Shown one piece after another: positions 16,353-25,125 of a DNA stretch of 64,000 nucleotides. Both the position numbers and the translations under genes were made by a program. Within the stretch, counting starts at the first letter, position 1; every line of letters starts with the position of its first letter. Under the pieces are notes generated by a model, which saw only the letters and a program-made list of their open reading frames with translations, was not told the DNA's origin and searched no databases. The stretch spans positions 33,728-97,727 of the forward strand of contig UCBZ01000037.1 in NCBI GenBank assembly GCA_900470775.1. The letters are read 5' to 3'. This stretch comes from Hyphomicrobiales bacterium (GTDB taxonomy: Bacteria; Pseudomonadota; Alphaproteobacteria; Rhizobiales; Beijerinckiaceae).

Positions 16353-17524
16353 CTGCTTCCTCGCCGACGGGTGAGCGCCTCGCGCCGCTCGACATGCTCG
16401 CCAAGCTCGTCGCCTTCGACACGGTGAGCCACAAATCCAACCTGCCGCTGATCGCCTTCGTCGAGGACTATCTGGCGGGCTGGGGCGTGCCCTCGATCCG
16501 CATCCCCAACGCCACCGGCGACAAGGCGGCACTGTTTGCCACGATCGGCCCGCAGGACCAGGGCGGCGTGCTGCTGTCTGGCCATACCGATGTCGTGCCG
16601 GTCGAGGGCCAAGCCTGGAGCCGCGATCCGTTCACGCTGCATGTCGAGGACGGCAAGGCCTATGGTCGCGGCGCCGTCGACATGAAGGGCTTCATCGCGC
16701 TGGCGCTGGTGCTGGTGCCGGATTTCCTCGCGGCCGATCTCAAGACGCCGATCCACCTGTTCTTCTCCTATGACGAGGAGGTCACCTGCCTCGGCGTCGT
16801 CGATGGCATCGCCCGCATGGGCAAGGATCTGCCGAAGCCGCGCGCCGTGATCGTCGGCGAGCCGACCTCGCTCGAACTGGCCGATGCGCATAAGGGCATC
16901 CGCACCTTCTTCACGACGATCACCGGCGTTCCCGCGCATTCCTCCAAGCCGCATCTCGGGGCGAGCGCCGTGCATGGCGGCATCCGGCTTTCGGCCGGGC
17001 TGGTCGGCTTCGCCGATGAGCGCGAGGCGAACCCGGACCAGAGCGGCCGCTTCGATCCGCCCTACGACACCGTCCATGTCGGCAAGTTCCATGGCGGTAT
17101 CGCCCGCAACATCCTGGCCGACCGCTGCGATCTCTCCTGGGAGGTCCGCACCCTGCCGGGCTCGGACCCCGAGGACGTGCCGGCGCGTTTCGCTACCTTG
17201 TCGCAGGAGGTTCTGGCCCGAATGCGCAAGACCGCGCCCTCGGCCACGATCGAGACGATGATGAGTTCAGACGTGCCGGGTCTTGCACCCGATCCGGGTT
17301 CGGAGGCCGAGACGCTGGTGATGCGGCTCGCCGGGCGAAACCGCACCATCGCGGTCGCCTATGCGACGGAAGCCGGACATTTCCAGCGGGCGGGGCTGCC
17401 GACGATCGTTTGCGGGCCGGGCTCGATCGATCAGGCGCACCAGCCAGACGAATACATCACACTGGAGCAGTTCGCCGCCGGCGAGGCCTTCATGCGCAAG
17501 CTGATGGCAGAGTGCCGCGTCTGA
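16349..17524 (+). CDS. argE: Acetylornithine deacetylase (M20 family)
   Basis: ArgE hydrolyses N-acetylornithine to ornithine and acetate in arginine synthesis. The 391-residue protein carries the M20 metal-site motifs LSGHTDVVPVEGQ, YGRGAVDMKGF (bridging Asp), and SYDEEVTCLG (catalytic and metal Glu). GHFQRAGLPTIVCGPGSIDQAHQPDEYI supplies the last ligands. The start is a TTG overlapping the apaG stop; the next in-frame ATG is 14 codons in and would cut conserved sequence. Reverse-strand argD and argF begin 3 kb downstream, so the region gathers three arginine genes. Confidence 0.92.
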   Translation: MTASSPTGERLAPLDMLAKLVAFDTVSHKSNLPLIAFVEDYLAGWGVPSIRIPNATGDKAALFATIGPQDQGGVLLSGHTDVVPVEGQAWSRDPFTLHVEDGKAYGRGAVDMKGFIALALVLVPDFLAADLKTPIHLFFSYDEEVTCLGVVDGIARMGKDLPKPRAVIVGEPTSLELADAHKGIRTFFTTITGVPAHSSKPHLGASAVHGGIRLSAGLVGFADEREANPDQSGRFDPPYDTVHVGKFHGGIARNILADRCDLSWEVRTLPGSDPEDVPARFATLSQEVLARMRKTAPSATIETMMSSDVPGLAPDPGSEAETLVMRLAGRNRTIAVAYATEAGHFQRAGLPTIVCGPGSIDQAHQPDEYITLEQFAAGEAFMRKLMAECRV

Positions 17525-17546
17525 AAACCGTTCGGGCGGTCCCGTC

Positions 17547-18266
17547 TCACGGGGCCGCCGCTTCCGCCTCGATCAGCCGGACCAGTTCGTCGAGAGCCGA
17601 CAGGCGGGGAATGCGCCGGTAGCGCGGCTGCCCGGTCGGCTCCTCGGCGTGCTCCAGCGCCCAGGTCAGCTCGTGCGGGATGTGGACGGCCCAGGCGCCG
17701 GCCTCCAGCGCCGGCAGGATGTCCGATTTCAGCGAGTTGCCGACCATCATCGCGCGTTCCGGCCCGTCGCCATGGCGGGCGAAGACGCGGCGATACATCT
17801 CGGGCGTCTTGTCGCTGACGATCTCGACGCCGTGGAACAGGTCGCCGAGGCCTGACTGCGCCAGCTTGCGCTCCTGATCGAAGAGATCGCCCTTGGTGAT
17901 GACGACGAGCCGATAGTCGCCGGCAAGCTGCGCAAGCGTCTCGCGCGCATGCGGCAGGGTCTCGACCGGGTGGGCGACCATCTCGCGGCCGGCCGTCAGG
18001 ATCTCGCCGATCACCGAGGCCTTGACCTCACCCTTGGTGATCTCGATCGCGGTCTCGATCATCGAGAGCACGAAGCCCTTGATGCCGAAGCCGTAGAAGG
18101 CGAGGTTGCGGCGCTCGGCATCCAGCAAACGGCCGGAAATCTCCGCCGCTTCGCCATGGGCACCCAGCAGGGCGACGAAACGCTCCTCCGTCAGACGGAA
18201 GAACTGTTCGTTCTGCCAGAGCGTGTCGTCGGCATCGAAGCCGATGGTGGTGAGATTGCGCGTCAT
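17547..18266 (-). CDS. HAD-family hydrolase
   Basis: The 239-residue protein has a haloacid-dehalogenase fold: nucleophile motif FDADDTLW (residues 9-16), VVITKGD for motif II, and MVGNSLKSDILPALEAGAWAVHI for motif IV. It is most like YjjG or phosphoglycolate-phosphatase-type enzymes, with a helical cap between residues ~20 and 90. The substrate cannot be read from sequence. It lies 30 bp after hslO on the same strand and is probably the last gene of the argD-argF-hslO unit. Confidence 0.88.
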   Translation of the reverse strand: MTRNLTTIGFDADDTLWQNEQFFRLTEERFVALLGAHGEAAEISGRLLDAERRNLAFYGFGIKGFVLSMIETAIEITKGEVKASVIGEILTAGREMVAHPVETLPHARETLAQLAGDYRLVVITKGDLFDQERKLAQSGLGDLFHGVEIVSDKTPEMYRRVFARHGDGPERAMMVGNSLKSDILPALEAGAWAVHIPHELTWALEHAEEPTGQPRYRRIPRLSALDELVRLIEAEAAAP

Positions 18267-18296
18267 CAGACCCTCGGATGTCGGGCCGGACCCCGG

Positions 18297-19325
18297 TCAC
18301 GCGCCGGTCGACGGCCCATCCTCGACCTCGGTCGCTTCAAACACATAGCGCCGCGAGCAGAACTCGCAGGTGACGCCGAGCGTGCCGTCATCGGCGACCA
18401 TCGCCTTGCGGTCCTCGCCTGAGAAGCCACGCAGCATGCCGAGCACGCGCTCGCGCGAGCAGCGGCAGGCTTCGTGAACCAGGGTCGGCTCGAAGACGCG
18501 CGCGCCGCGCTCGTGGAACAGGCGGTAGAGCAGCCGCTCGCTTTCCAGCAGCGGGTCGAGCAGTTCGTGATCTTCGACCGTCTCGACCAGCGAGCGCGCT
18601 TCCGCCCAGGCATCGTCGCTGATCCCGTCAGGATCGTCGTTGCTCAGGATCTGATGGCCTTCGGGCGCGTCGCCGGGATGGATGTCGGCGGCGCGCAGCC
18701 GGTCGACCGAATGCGGCATGAACTGGACCAGAAGCCCACCGGCGCGCCAGTGCCGGCTGTCGCCGGGACCGACGATCGAACCGACGCTGAGCCGGATGCG
18801 GCTCGGGATCTGCTCGGACTGGCGGAAATACTGGTGCGCCGCCTCTTCGAGGCTCTGGCGGGTCAGAGCCACCACGCCCTGATAGCGCGTCGTCGCCGAA
18901 CCCTGATCGACCGTCATGGCGAGATGGCCCTCGCCCAGCAGATCGCCGGTGCTCAAGGTCCCAGCCGCGACCGCTTCCGCCAATTTCGCCTCGTCGATAT
19001 GCGCGACGGCGCGAAAATTATCGGGCGCGTTGAAATCGACGACCATCATCGAGATCGCCCCGTCGCTCTTGGTCTGGAGCTGGAAGCGGCCCTCGAATTT
19101 AAGCGCGGTTCCGAGCAGCACGGTCAGCGCCGCGGCCTCGCCGAGCACGCGCGAGACCGGCTCCGGATAATTATGTCGGGCCAGAATCGTGTCGATCGAC
19201 GAGCCCAGCCGCACGACGCGGCCGCGAACGTCGAGATCGGGCACCGTGAAGGGCACGACGCGGTCGTCGAGCGCGGCCAGGCCTTCAAGCGCGGCATGCC
19301 CTGCGCCGGTGTCGGTATCGGCCAT
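18297..19325 (-). CDS. hslO: Hsp33 redox-regulated chaperone
   Basis: Hsp33 is a cytosolic holdase switched on when oxidation releases zinc from four C-terminal cysteines. The 342-residue protein has the N-terminal chaperone domain (RVVRLGSSIDTILARHNYPEPVSRVLGEAAAL; LLGEGHLAMTVDQG) and the zinc-binding cysteines CRCSRE and CEFC near the end. The ATG at 19325 overlaps the argF stop by one base (TGATG), so it is translationally coupled. argF-hslO adjacency is common in Hyphomicrobiales. Confidence 0.95.
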   Translation of the reverse strand: MADTDTGAGHAALEGLAALDDRVVPFTVPDLDVRGRVVRLGSSIDTILARHNYPEPVSRVLGEAAALTVLLGTALKFEGRFQLQTKSDGAISMMVVDFNAPDNFRAVAHIDEAKLAEAVAAGTLSTGDLLGEGHLAMTVDQGSATTRYQGVVALTRQSLEEAAHQYFRQSEQIPSRIRLSVGSIVGPGDSRHWRAGGLLVQFMPHSVDRLRAADIHPGDAPEGHQILSNDDPDGISDDAWAEARSLVETVEDHELLDPLLESERLLYRLFHERGARVFEPTLVHEACRCSRERVLGMLRGFSGEDRKAMVADDGTLGVTCEFCSRRYVFEATEVEDGPSTGA

Positions 19326-20245
19326 CAGGCGGCGACCCCGCCGAAGCACCAGGCCAAAATGCCCTTCTGCGCGTGCAGGCGGTTCTCGGCCTCGTCGAAC
19401 ACGGCCGATTGCGGCCCGTCCATGACGGCGTCGGTGACCTCCTCGCCACGGCTCGCGGGCAGGCAGTGCATGAAGATCGCGTCCTTCTCGGCGCGGCCGA
19501 GCAGGCGCTCATCGACCTGATAGGGTCGCAGCAGATTGTGGCGCGTGCCTTCCTCGTCGCCCATCGAGACCCAGCAATCGGTGATGACGCAATCGGCGCC
19601 CTCGACCGCGGCTTCCGGCCGGCTGGTCAGAGTGAGTTTCGCGCCCTGTTTGCGGGCCCAGTCGAGCAGGGCCGGCGGGGGGGCCAGTTCCTCGGGCGTT
19701 GCAATGGCGAGCTCGAAATCGAGCCGACCGGCCGCATGCACCCAGGAGGTCAGGACGTTGTTGGTATCGCCGGTCCAGGCGATGCGCTTGCCCTTGATCG
19801 AGCCCTTGCGCTCCTCGAAGGTCATGACGTCGGCCATGACCTGGCAGGGATGCTGGCGTTTGGTCAGTCCGTTGATCACCGGCACGGTGGCGTATTTCGC
19901 CATCTCGACCACGGCATCATGGTCGAGCATGCGGATCATGATCGCATCGACATAACGCGACAGCACGCGGGCCGTGTCGGCGATGGTCTCGCGCTCACCG
20001 AGCTCGATCTCGCGGCCGGTGACCATCATCGGCGAACCGCCAAGCTCGCGGATGCCGACGTCGAAGGAAACACGTGTGCGCAGCGAGGGCTGCTCGAAGA
20101 CCATCGCGACGACCTTGCCCTCGAGCAGGCGGTCGGCTGCCGCGCCCGGCGTGCGGCGGCGCGACTTGATCTCCTCGCCGGCGCGCAGGATGGCGCGCAG
20201 CTCGGTGGCGGAGAAATCGGAGAGATCGAGGAAATGGCGCGTCAC
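19325..20245 (-). CDS. argF: Ornithine carbamoyltransferase
   Basis: ArgF joins ornithine and carbamoyl phosphate to give citrulline. The 306-residue protein has the carbamoyl-phosphate loop [11 protein letters not shown] (residues 52-62; Leu replaces Thr of the common STRTR), the HPCQ motif, and the ornithine-side HCLPASRG loop. The length is normal. It lies between argD, 49 bp upstream, and hslO with a 1-bp overlap, all reading leftward. Confidence 0.96.
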   Translation of the reverse strand: MTRHFLDLSDFSATELRAILRAGEEIKSRRRTPGAAADRLLEGKVVAMVFEQPSLRTRVSFDVGIRELGGSPMMVTGREIELGERETIADTARVLSRYVDAIMIRMLDHDAVVEMAKYATVPVINGLTKRQHPCQVMADVMTFEERKGSIKGKRIAWTGDTNNVLTSWVHAAGRLDFELAIATPEELAPPPALLDWARKQGAKLTLTSRPEAAVEGADCVITDCWVSMGDEEGTRHNLLRPYQVDERLLGRAEKDAIFMHCLPASRGEEVTDAVMDGPQSAVFDEAENRLHAQKGILAWCFGGVAA

Positions 20246-20294
20246 GGGCGCTTCCTTCGCTTACCTGATGAGACTTGGCTGGACTGAAAGGGTG

Positions 20295-21530
20295 CTATTC
20301 GGCGGCCGGCCGCTTCAGCGTGGCCTCGATGGCGCCGGCTGCGCGGTCGAGCCGCGAGACGGCATCCGCCACCTCGGCGTCGCCGATGATCAGCGGCGGC
20401 AGCAGGCGCACGACATTGTCGCCGGCAGCCACGATGAGCAGGCCGGCAGCGCGGGCCTCGGCGACGAAATCGGTGTTCAGCGTGTGCAGCTTGAGGCCGA
20501 GCATCAGCCCCTCGCCGCGAATCTCGGCGATCACCTCGGGATGCTTGTCCTTGAGCTCGGCCAGCGACTGCTTCAGCCGCAGCGAGGTCTGCGCGACATG
20601 GTCGATGAAGCCCGGCGCCAGGATGACGTCCAGCACCGCATTGCCGACGGCCATGGCGAGCGGATTGCCGCCGAAGGTCGTGCCATGCGTGCCGAGCGTC
20701 ATGCCCGAAGCCGCTTCTTCGGTGGCGAGGCAGACGCCCATCGGGAAGCCGCCGCCGATCCCCTTGGCGACCGACATGATGTCAGGCGTCACGCCCGAGA
20801 GCTCATAGGCGAAGAACTTGCCGGTGCGGCCGACGCCGGTCTGGATCTCGTCGAAGATCAGCATCAGGCCATGCTCGTCGCAGAGATCGCGTAGCAGCCG
20901 CAGGAAGCGCGGCGGGGCCAGGCGCAGGCCGCCCTCGCCCTGGATCGGCTCGACCATCAGCGCAGCCGTCTCCGGCCCGATGGCAGCCTTCAGCGCGGCC
21001 TCGTCGTCGAACGGCACCTGATCGAAGCCATCGACCTTGGGGCCGAAGCCGTCGATGTATTTCTGCTGGCCGCCGGCGGCGATGGTCGCCAGCGTGCGGC
21101 CATGGAAGGCGCCCTCGAAGGTGATGATGCGGAAGCGCTCGGGATGACCCTTCGCCGCATGATATTTGCGCGCCATCTTGATGGCGGCCTCGTTGGCCTC
21201 GGCACCCGAATTGGTGAAGAAGGCGCGCTCGGCGAAGGTCGCCTCGCAAAGCCGGCGCGCCAGGCGCTCGCCCTCGGGCATCGTGTAGAGGTTCGAGGTG
21301 TGCCAGATCTTGCCGGCCTGCGCGGTCAGCGCCTCGACCAGATGCGGATGGGCGTGGCCCAGCGAATTGACGGCGATGCCGGCGCCGAAATCGAGATAGC
21401 GGGTGCCGTCAGCCGTGATCGCCCAGGGGCCTTCGCCGCGCTCGAAAGCCACGGGGGCGCGGGCATAGGTCGGCAGGAGGACGGACGGGGCAGCGGAAAC
21501 AGGGGCAGAAGTCTTGGAGGCGGAGGCCAT
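20295..21530 (-). CDS. argD: Acetylornithine/succinyldiaminopimelate aminotransferase
   Basis: ArgD transaminates N-acetylglutamate semialdehyde to N-acetylornithine; homologues also serve lysine synthesis. The 411-residue class-III aminotransferase has [20 protein letters not shown], the cofactor motif [14 protein letters not shown], and the PLP lysine at 256 in [11 protein letters not shown]. The N-terminal ~20 residues are low-complexity. It is the first gene of the reverse unit argD-argF-hslO-HAD. A 566-bp gap lies upstream. Confidence 0.96.
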   Translation of the reverse strand: MASASKTSAPVSAAPSVLLPTYARAPVAFERGEGPWAITADGTRYLDFGAGIAVNSLGHAHPHLVEALTAQAGKIWHTSNLYTMPEGERLARRLCEATFAERAFFTNSGAEANEAAIKMARKYHAAKGHPERFRIITFEGAFHGRTLATIAAGGQQKYIDGFGPKVDGFDQVPFDDEAALKAAIGPETAALMVEPIQGEGGLRLAPPRFLRLLRDLCDEHGLMLIFDEIQTGVGRTGKFFAYELSGVTPDIMSVAKGIGGGFPMGVCLATEEAASGMTLGTHGTTFGGNPLAMAVGNAVLDVILAPGFIDHVAQTSLRLKQSLAELKDKHPEVIAEIRGEGLMLGLKLHTLNTDFVAEARAAGLLIVAAGDNVVRLLPPLIIGDAEVADAVSRLDRAAGAIEATLKRPAAE

Positions 21531-22096
21531 GGGATTGAGATCCTCGCGACGGGCGGTGAGTTACGGATTGGCGCTGGACTGAAAACGGTGGTCCGGGATG
21601 GCCGACGGCAAGCTTAGCTGCACAGCCGATTGCGACCCGGCGACGACGTTATCGTCGCAGCCAGCTTCCGACGTCTCGTCGCACCGTCATCCGCATCGTG
21701 GAAGACCCTGATCCGCAAAACATAAGCGCCGCCCAAGGGGGCGGCGGCAGTACCAGCGCAACTATGCAAAAGGGCGTCGCTCCTGTCAATTCCACGCGCA
21801 GGCATTGCTCGGCGCATACCGCTGCGGCAGTGTTGCGGAAAAGATTCGCTTGACGGGCGATCGACGAATCGCCTGGGGAAAAACCGATTTCCGATTCGCC
21901 GACTCTTGTCGCCGAGTCCGGGCATCTTGTATGGTCGGCCTTGTCAGATACGACATCTCGTGCGGCGACCCCTGTACCGTCAGTTTCGGCTGTAACGGCT
22001 TCCGTTTAACGACGGACGCCGCCGGTATCGGATTCCGCCATGATCCGCCCACAGGTCGACTCCATAGGAGGCGGCCGGAGAAGACAGGTGAGCCCG
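21531..22096. promoter_or_regulatory. Divergent control region of argD and gcrA with clustered GANTC sites
   Basis: No gene is seen in these 566 bp. GANTC, the CcrM methylation site, occurs at 21843, 21866, 21893, 21901, 22031 and 22058: six in 220 bp, four of them within 63 bp, where about one per 256 bp is expected by chance. GcrA is known to act through CcrM-methylated GANTC promoters in Caulobacter. A 7-bp hairpin (CGCCGCC/GGCGGCG, 21727-21746) lies on the argD side. Confidence 0.6.
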
Positions 22097-22648
22097 ATGA
22101 ACGAAGCCGGAGCATGGACGGAAGAGCGCGTCGAGCTTTTGAAGAAGCTCTGGAGCGACGGCCTGAGCGCCAGCCAAATCGCGGCCGAACTCGGCAGCGT
22201 GACGCGCAATGCGGTGATCGGAAAGGTCCACCGGCTCGGCCTGTCTGGCCGTGCCAAGAACCCGGCCGCCGCCAGCACGCCTCGCACGGCTGCGCCGCGC
22301 AAGGCGCCGACGCGCTCGCCGAGCCATCCGATGAACGGCAACCAAGGCGGGATGACGCGCGGCGCCAACGCGCTCGCCCCGCAATACACAGCCGAGGCGG
22401 AAGCCGAGGCCGAGCATAAACCCGCGCCGTCGGAAGATGTGGTCGTGCCGTTCTCCGAGCGCGTCACCATCATGGAATTGCGCGAGTTCATGTGCCGCTG
22501 GCCGATGGGCGACCCGACGACCCCGGAATTCCGCTTCTGCGGCGGCCGCTCGCAGACTGGCATGCCCTATTGCAGCTACCACGCCCGCATCGCCTACCAG
22601 CCCGCCGCCGACCGCCGGCGCGACCGCGGCCGGGTGGCGCGCGCCTGA
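22097..22648 (+). CDS. gcrA: GcrA cell-cycle regulator
   Basis: GcrA binds sigma-70 holoenzyme and methylated GANTC DNA to control cell-cycle genes in alphaproteobacteria. The 183-residue protein has the conserved N-terminal helix-turn-helix WTEERVELLKKLWSDGLSAS followed by AAELG and TRNAVIGKVHRLGL. A disordered Ala/Glu-rich middle follows, then the sigma-interacting C-terminal domain (LREFMCRWPMGDP; FCGGRSQTGMPYCSYHARIAY). The ATG at 22097 matches homologues; a longer start at 22040 lies among GANTC sites. It stands alone and ends in a strong two-way terminator. Confidence 0.96.
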   Translation: MNEAGAWTEERVELLKKLWSDGLSASQIAAELGSVTRNAVIGKVHRLGLSGRAKNPAAASTPRTAAPRKAPTRSPSHPMNGNQGGMTRGANALAPQYTAEAEAEAEHKPAPSEDVVVPFSERVTIMELREFMCRWPMGDPTTPEFRFCGGRSQTGMPYCSYHARIAYQPAADRRRDRGRVARA

Positions 22649-22671
22649 CGCATTCAAGGATCATGGAATCG

Positions 22672-22702
22672 AAAAAGCCGGCCTTCGGGCCGGCTTTTTT
22701 AT
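22672..22702. terminator. Bidirectional terminator between gcrA and aapM
   Basis: AAAAAGCCGGCC-TTCG-GGCCGGCTTTTTT gives a perfect stem with a stable UUCG-type loop and T runs on both strands. It ends gcrA from the left and the aap unit from the right. Confidence 0.93.
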
Positions 22703-22718
22703 TGGTCCAAGGCCGGGT

Positions 22719-23783
22719 TCAGCGGTGCTGGCGCCGTCCCATCATCTCGAGATGGCGGCTCCAGCGCGAGAGCGCGAAGCAGATCAGCCAGTAGATCGAG
22801 CCCGAGAAGACATAGGCCTCCATGTTCATGCCGACCCAGGCGGGGTCGGCGAGTGAGGCCTGGGCGATGCCGAGCAGATCGAGGATCGAGACCACGAGGA
22901 CCAGCGTGGTGTTCTTGACCAGCGCGATGAACTCATTGGTCATCGCCGGCAGCGAAATCCGCAGCGCCTGCGGCAGGATGATCAGCCCCGTCGCTTTCCA
23001 GTAGGTCAGGCCGAGCGCGGTCGCCGCCTCCCTCTGGCCGGGCGGCAGGGCCTGCAGGCCACCGCGCACCGCTTCGGCCATATAGGCGGCGATGACGAGG
23101 CCGAGCCCGATCACGGCCCGCGCCAGACGGTCGATGCCGATGCCGCCCGGCAGGATCAGCGGCAGCAGCAGCGAGGCCAGGAAGATCACCGCGATGATCG
23201 GCACGCCGCGCCAGAACTCGATGAACAGCACACTGATCAGCCGAATGACGCGCAGTTCCGACTGGCGGCCAAGCGCGAACAGGATGCCGAGCGGGATCGC
23301 GATCAGGCTGGCGTAGACCGAAATGAACAGGGTCAGCATCAGCCCGCCCCATTCGCGCGTCTCGATCGGCCTGAGTCCGAACCCGCCCGCAAGCAGCCAG
23401 ATGCCCAGCGGCGGCAGGATGACCAGCGCGGCGATGCCGATCTTCAGCCGCAGGCGCGGCGGCGCGAAGACGGTGGCGGCCGCACCAAAGACGAAGAGAA
23501 GGCCTGCGAGATCGGCGCGCCAGCGCTGGTCCGGCGGATAGAAGCCGTACATGAACTGGCCGAAGCGGGCCTTGACGAAGACCCAGCAGGCACCGCCGGG
23601 CGCGCAGTCGGCCCGCGTCGTGCCGCTCCAGGTCGCGTTGACCAGCGCCCAGCGGACCATCGGAACCGCAAGCCACACCAGAGCGAGCCCGATCAGGATC
23701 GTGACGACGCCGGTCGCGGGCGTGCCGAACAGACGCCGACGCCAGAGCGACAAGCCCGCTATCCCCATCGCAGCGGCGCTCAT
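22719..23783 (-). CDS. aapM: Amino-acid ABC transporter permease, AapM type
   Basis: This is an inner-membrane permease of a general L-amino-acid importer. The 354-residue protein has an N-terminal extension with several membrane helices, as in AapM, and the HisM/GltK-type transport domain. The ABC-coupling loop is EAVRGGLQALPPGQREAATALGLTYWKATGLIILPQALRISLP. The ATG overlaps the aapQ stop (ATGA). The ATPase gene aapP, expected next in Rhizobium-type operons, is absent: the coding strand ends at the shared terminator with gcrA. Confidence 0.93.
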   Translation of the reverse strand: MSAAAMGIAGLSLWRRRLFGTPATGVVTILIGLALVWLAVPMVRWALVNATWSGTTRADCAPGGACWVFVKARFGQFMYGFYPPDQRWRADLAGLLFVFGAAATVFAPPRLRLKIGIAALVILPPLGIWLLAGGFGLRPIETREWGGLMLTLFISVYASLIAIPLGILFALGRQSELRVIRLISVLFIEFWRGVPIIAVIFLASLLLPLILPGGIGIDRLARAVIGLGLVIAAYMAEAVRGGLQALPPGQREAATALGLTYWKATGLIILPQALRISLPAMTNEFIALVKNTTLVLVVSILDLLGIAQASLADPAWVGMNMEAYVFSGSIYWLICFALSRWSRHLEMMGRRQHR

Positions 23784-24943
23784 CGGGTCACCAGCGCGAT
23801 CCTGGCATTGTACCAGTTCATGAAGGCGGAGACCGCCAGCCCGATCACGAGGTAGACCGCCAGCGTCATGGCGATGATCTCGATCGCCTGACCGGTGTTG
23901 TTGAGCGCCGAGCCCATGAACAGGCTGACCACGTCGGGATAGGCGATCGCCGCGCCGAAGGACGAGTTCTTCAGCACGTTGAGGTACTGGTTGGTCAGCG
24001 GCGGGATCATGACCCGCATCGCCTGCGGGATCGTCACGAGGCGCAGGGTCCGGCCCGGTCGCAGGCCAAGCGCGGAGGCCGCCTCGACCTGGCCATGCGG
24101 CACGGCCTGGATGCCGCCGCGCACGATCTCGGCGATGAAGCCGGCAGTATAGGTGACGAGCGCCGCCAGAAGCGCGACGAATTCCGGGATGACGACGAAA
24201 CCGCCGCGATAGTTGAAGCCGCGGAGGATGGGGATGTCCCAGCGCGTCGCCAGACTGGCCCAGGTCACCGCCAGCACCGGCACCAGCACGATCAGCACGA
24301 GGCCGATCGTCAGCATCGGCGCGTCCTGGCCGGTGCGATCCTTGCGGCGGCGGGCCCAGAGCGAGACCAGCCATTGCGCCAGCCATGACAGCAGGATCGC
24401 GGCAAGCGCCCAGCGGAAATTCGCGGGCGCGTCGGGCAGCGGGATCGTCAGGCCGCGATTGTTGAGGAAGGCGACCCCGAAGACGCTGACGCTGTCGCGC
24501 GGGGCCGGCAGCGCGGCGATGACGCCGAAATACCAGAACAGTACGAAGAACAGCAGCGGGATGTTGCGGACGAACTCGATATAGGCGCCCGCAAGCGTCG
24601 AGAGCAGCCAGTGCGAGGAGAGCCGCGCGATGCCGACGAGGAAGCCGAGCGCGGTCGCCAGCACCATCGCCACCACCGTGACCAGCATGGTGTTGGCGAC
24701 GCCGGCCCAGAACAGGCCGAGGATGGTGTCGGCGCGGGTGTAGTCGGTCAGCACGAAGGGCACGTCGATGCCCGAATTGCGCCAGAGGAAGTCGAAGCCC
24801 GAGGCGATGCCGGCCTTCACCATGTTCTCCGAGGCGTTGCGCACGAAGAACACGGTCAGGCCGACGAGCCCGACCACGACGGCGACCTGATAGGCCACGT
24901 CGCGGACACGCTTGTCGTTGAGAAGGGCGAGGGTTTTGGTCAA
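23780..24943 (-). CDS. aapQ: Amino-acid ABC transporter permease, AapQ type
   Basis: The 387-residue permease pairs with AapM. It has an N-terminal membrane helix, a long periplasmic insert (residues ~45-90), and the transport domain. ARLSSHWLLSTLAGAYIEFVRNIPLLFFVLFWYF and EIVRGGIQAVPHGQVEAASALGLRPGRTLRLVTIPQAMRVMIPPL are the membrane and ATPase-coupling segments. The start appears to be a TTG at 24943 (LTKTLALLNDKRVRD in homologues starts similarly). A palindromic repeat fills the gap to aapJ. Confidence 0.92.
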   Translation of the reverse strand: MTKTLALLNDKRVRDVAYQVAVVVGLVGLTVFFVRNASENMVKAGIASGFDFLWRNSGIDVPFVLTDYTRADTILGLFWAGVANTMLVTVVAMVLATALGFLVGIARLSSHWLLSTLAGAYIEFVRNIPLLFFVLFWYFGVIAALPAPRDSVSVFGVAFLNNRGLTIPLPDAPANFRWALAAILLSWLAQWLVSLWARRRKDRTGQDAPMLTIGLVLIVLVPVLAVTWASLATRWDIPILRGFNYRGGFVVIPEFVALLAALVTYTAGFIAEIVRGGIQAVPHGQVEAASALGLRPGRTLRLVTIPQAMRVMIPPLTNQYLNVLKNSSFGAAIAYPDVVSLFMGSALNNTGQAIEIIAMTLAVYLVIGLAVSAFMNWYNARIALVTR

Positions 24944-24983
24944 CCTGGATGGCCCGCAAGCAAGGTTTCTGCGGGAAACACCG

Positions 24984-25085
24984 CGTCATCCCGGGCGGCG
25001 CGAAGCGGAGACCCGGGATCCATTCCTGAGGGGTTCAGGCATGGATCCCGGATCGGCGCCGCTACGCGGCTTGTCCGGGATGACG
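24984..25085. repeat. REP-like intergenic palindromic repeat
   Basis: A ~100-bp compound palindrome. The outer arms are CGTCATCCCGG and CCGGGATGACG; inner arms read ACCCGGGATCCAT and ATGGATCCCGGATC. This resembles repeat families scattered in Hyphomicrobiales genomes. It separates aapJ from aapQ, so it may trim or stabilise mRNA and favour high aapJ expression. Confidence 0.75.
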
Positions 25086-25125
25086 GCGCGTTTCCATGGG
25101 AAGGGTCAGGCGTTGACCCGTCTTC

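Noticed and set aside
22719..24989. 756-codon frame spanning both aap permeases
   Set aside because: Only its last 354 codons (aapM) are coding; the rest is an out-of-frame reading of aapQ.
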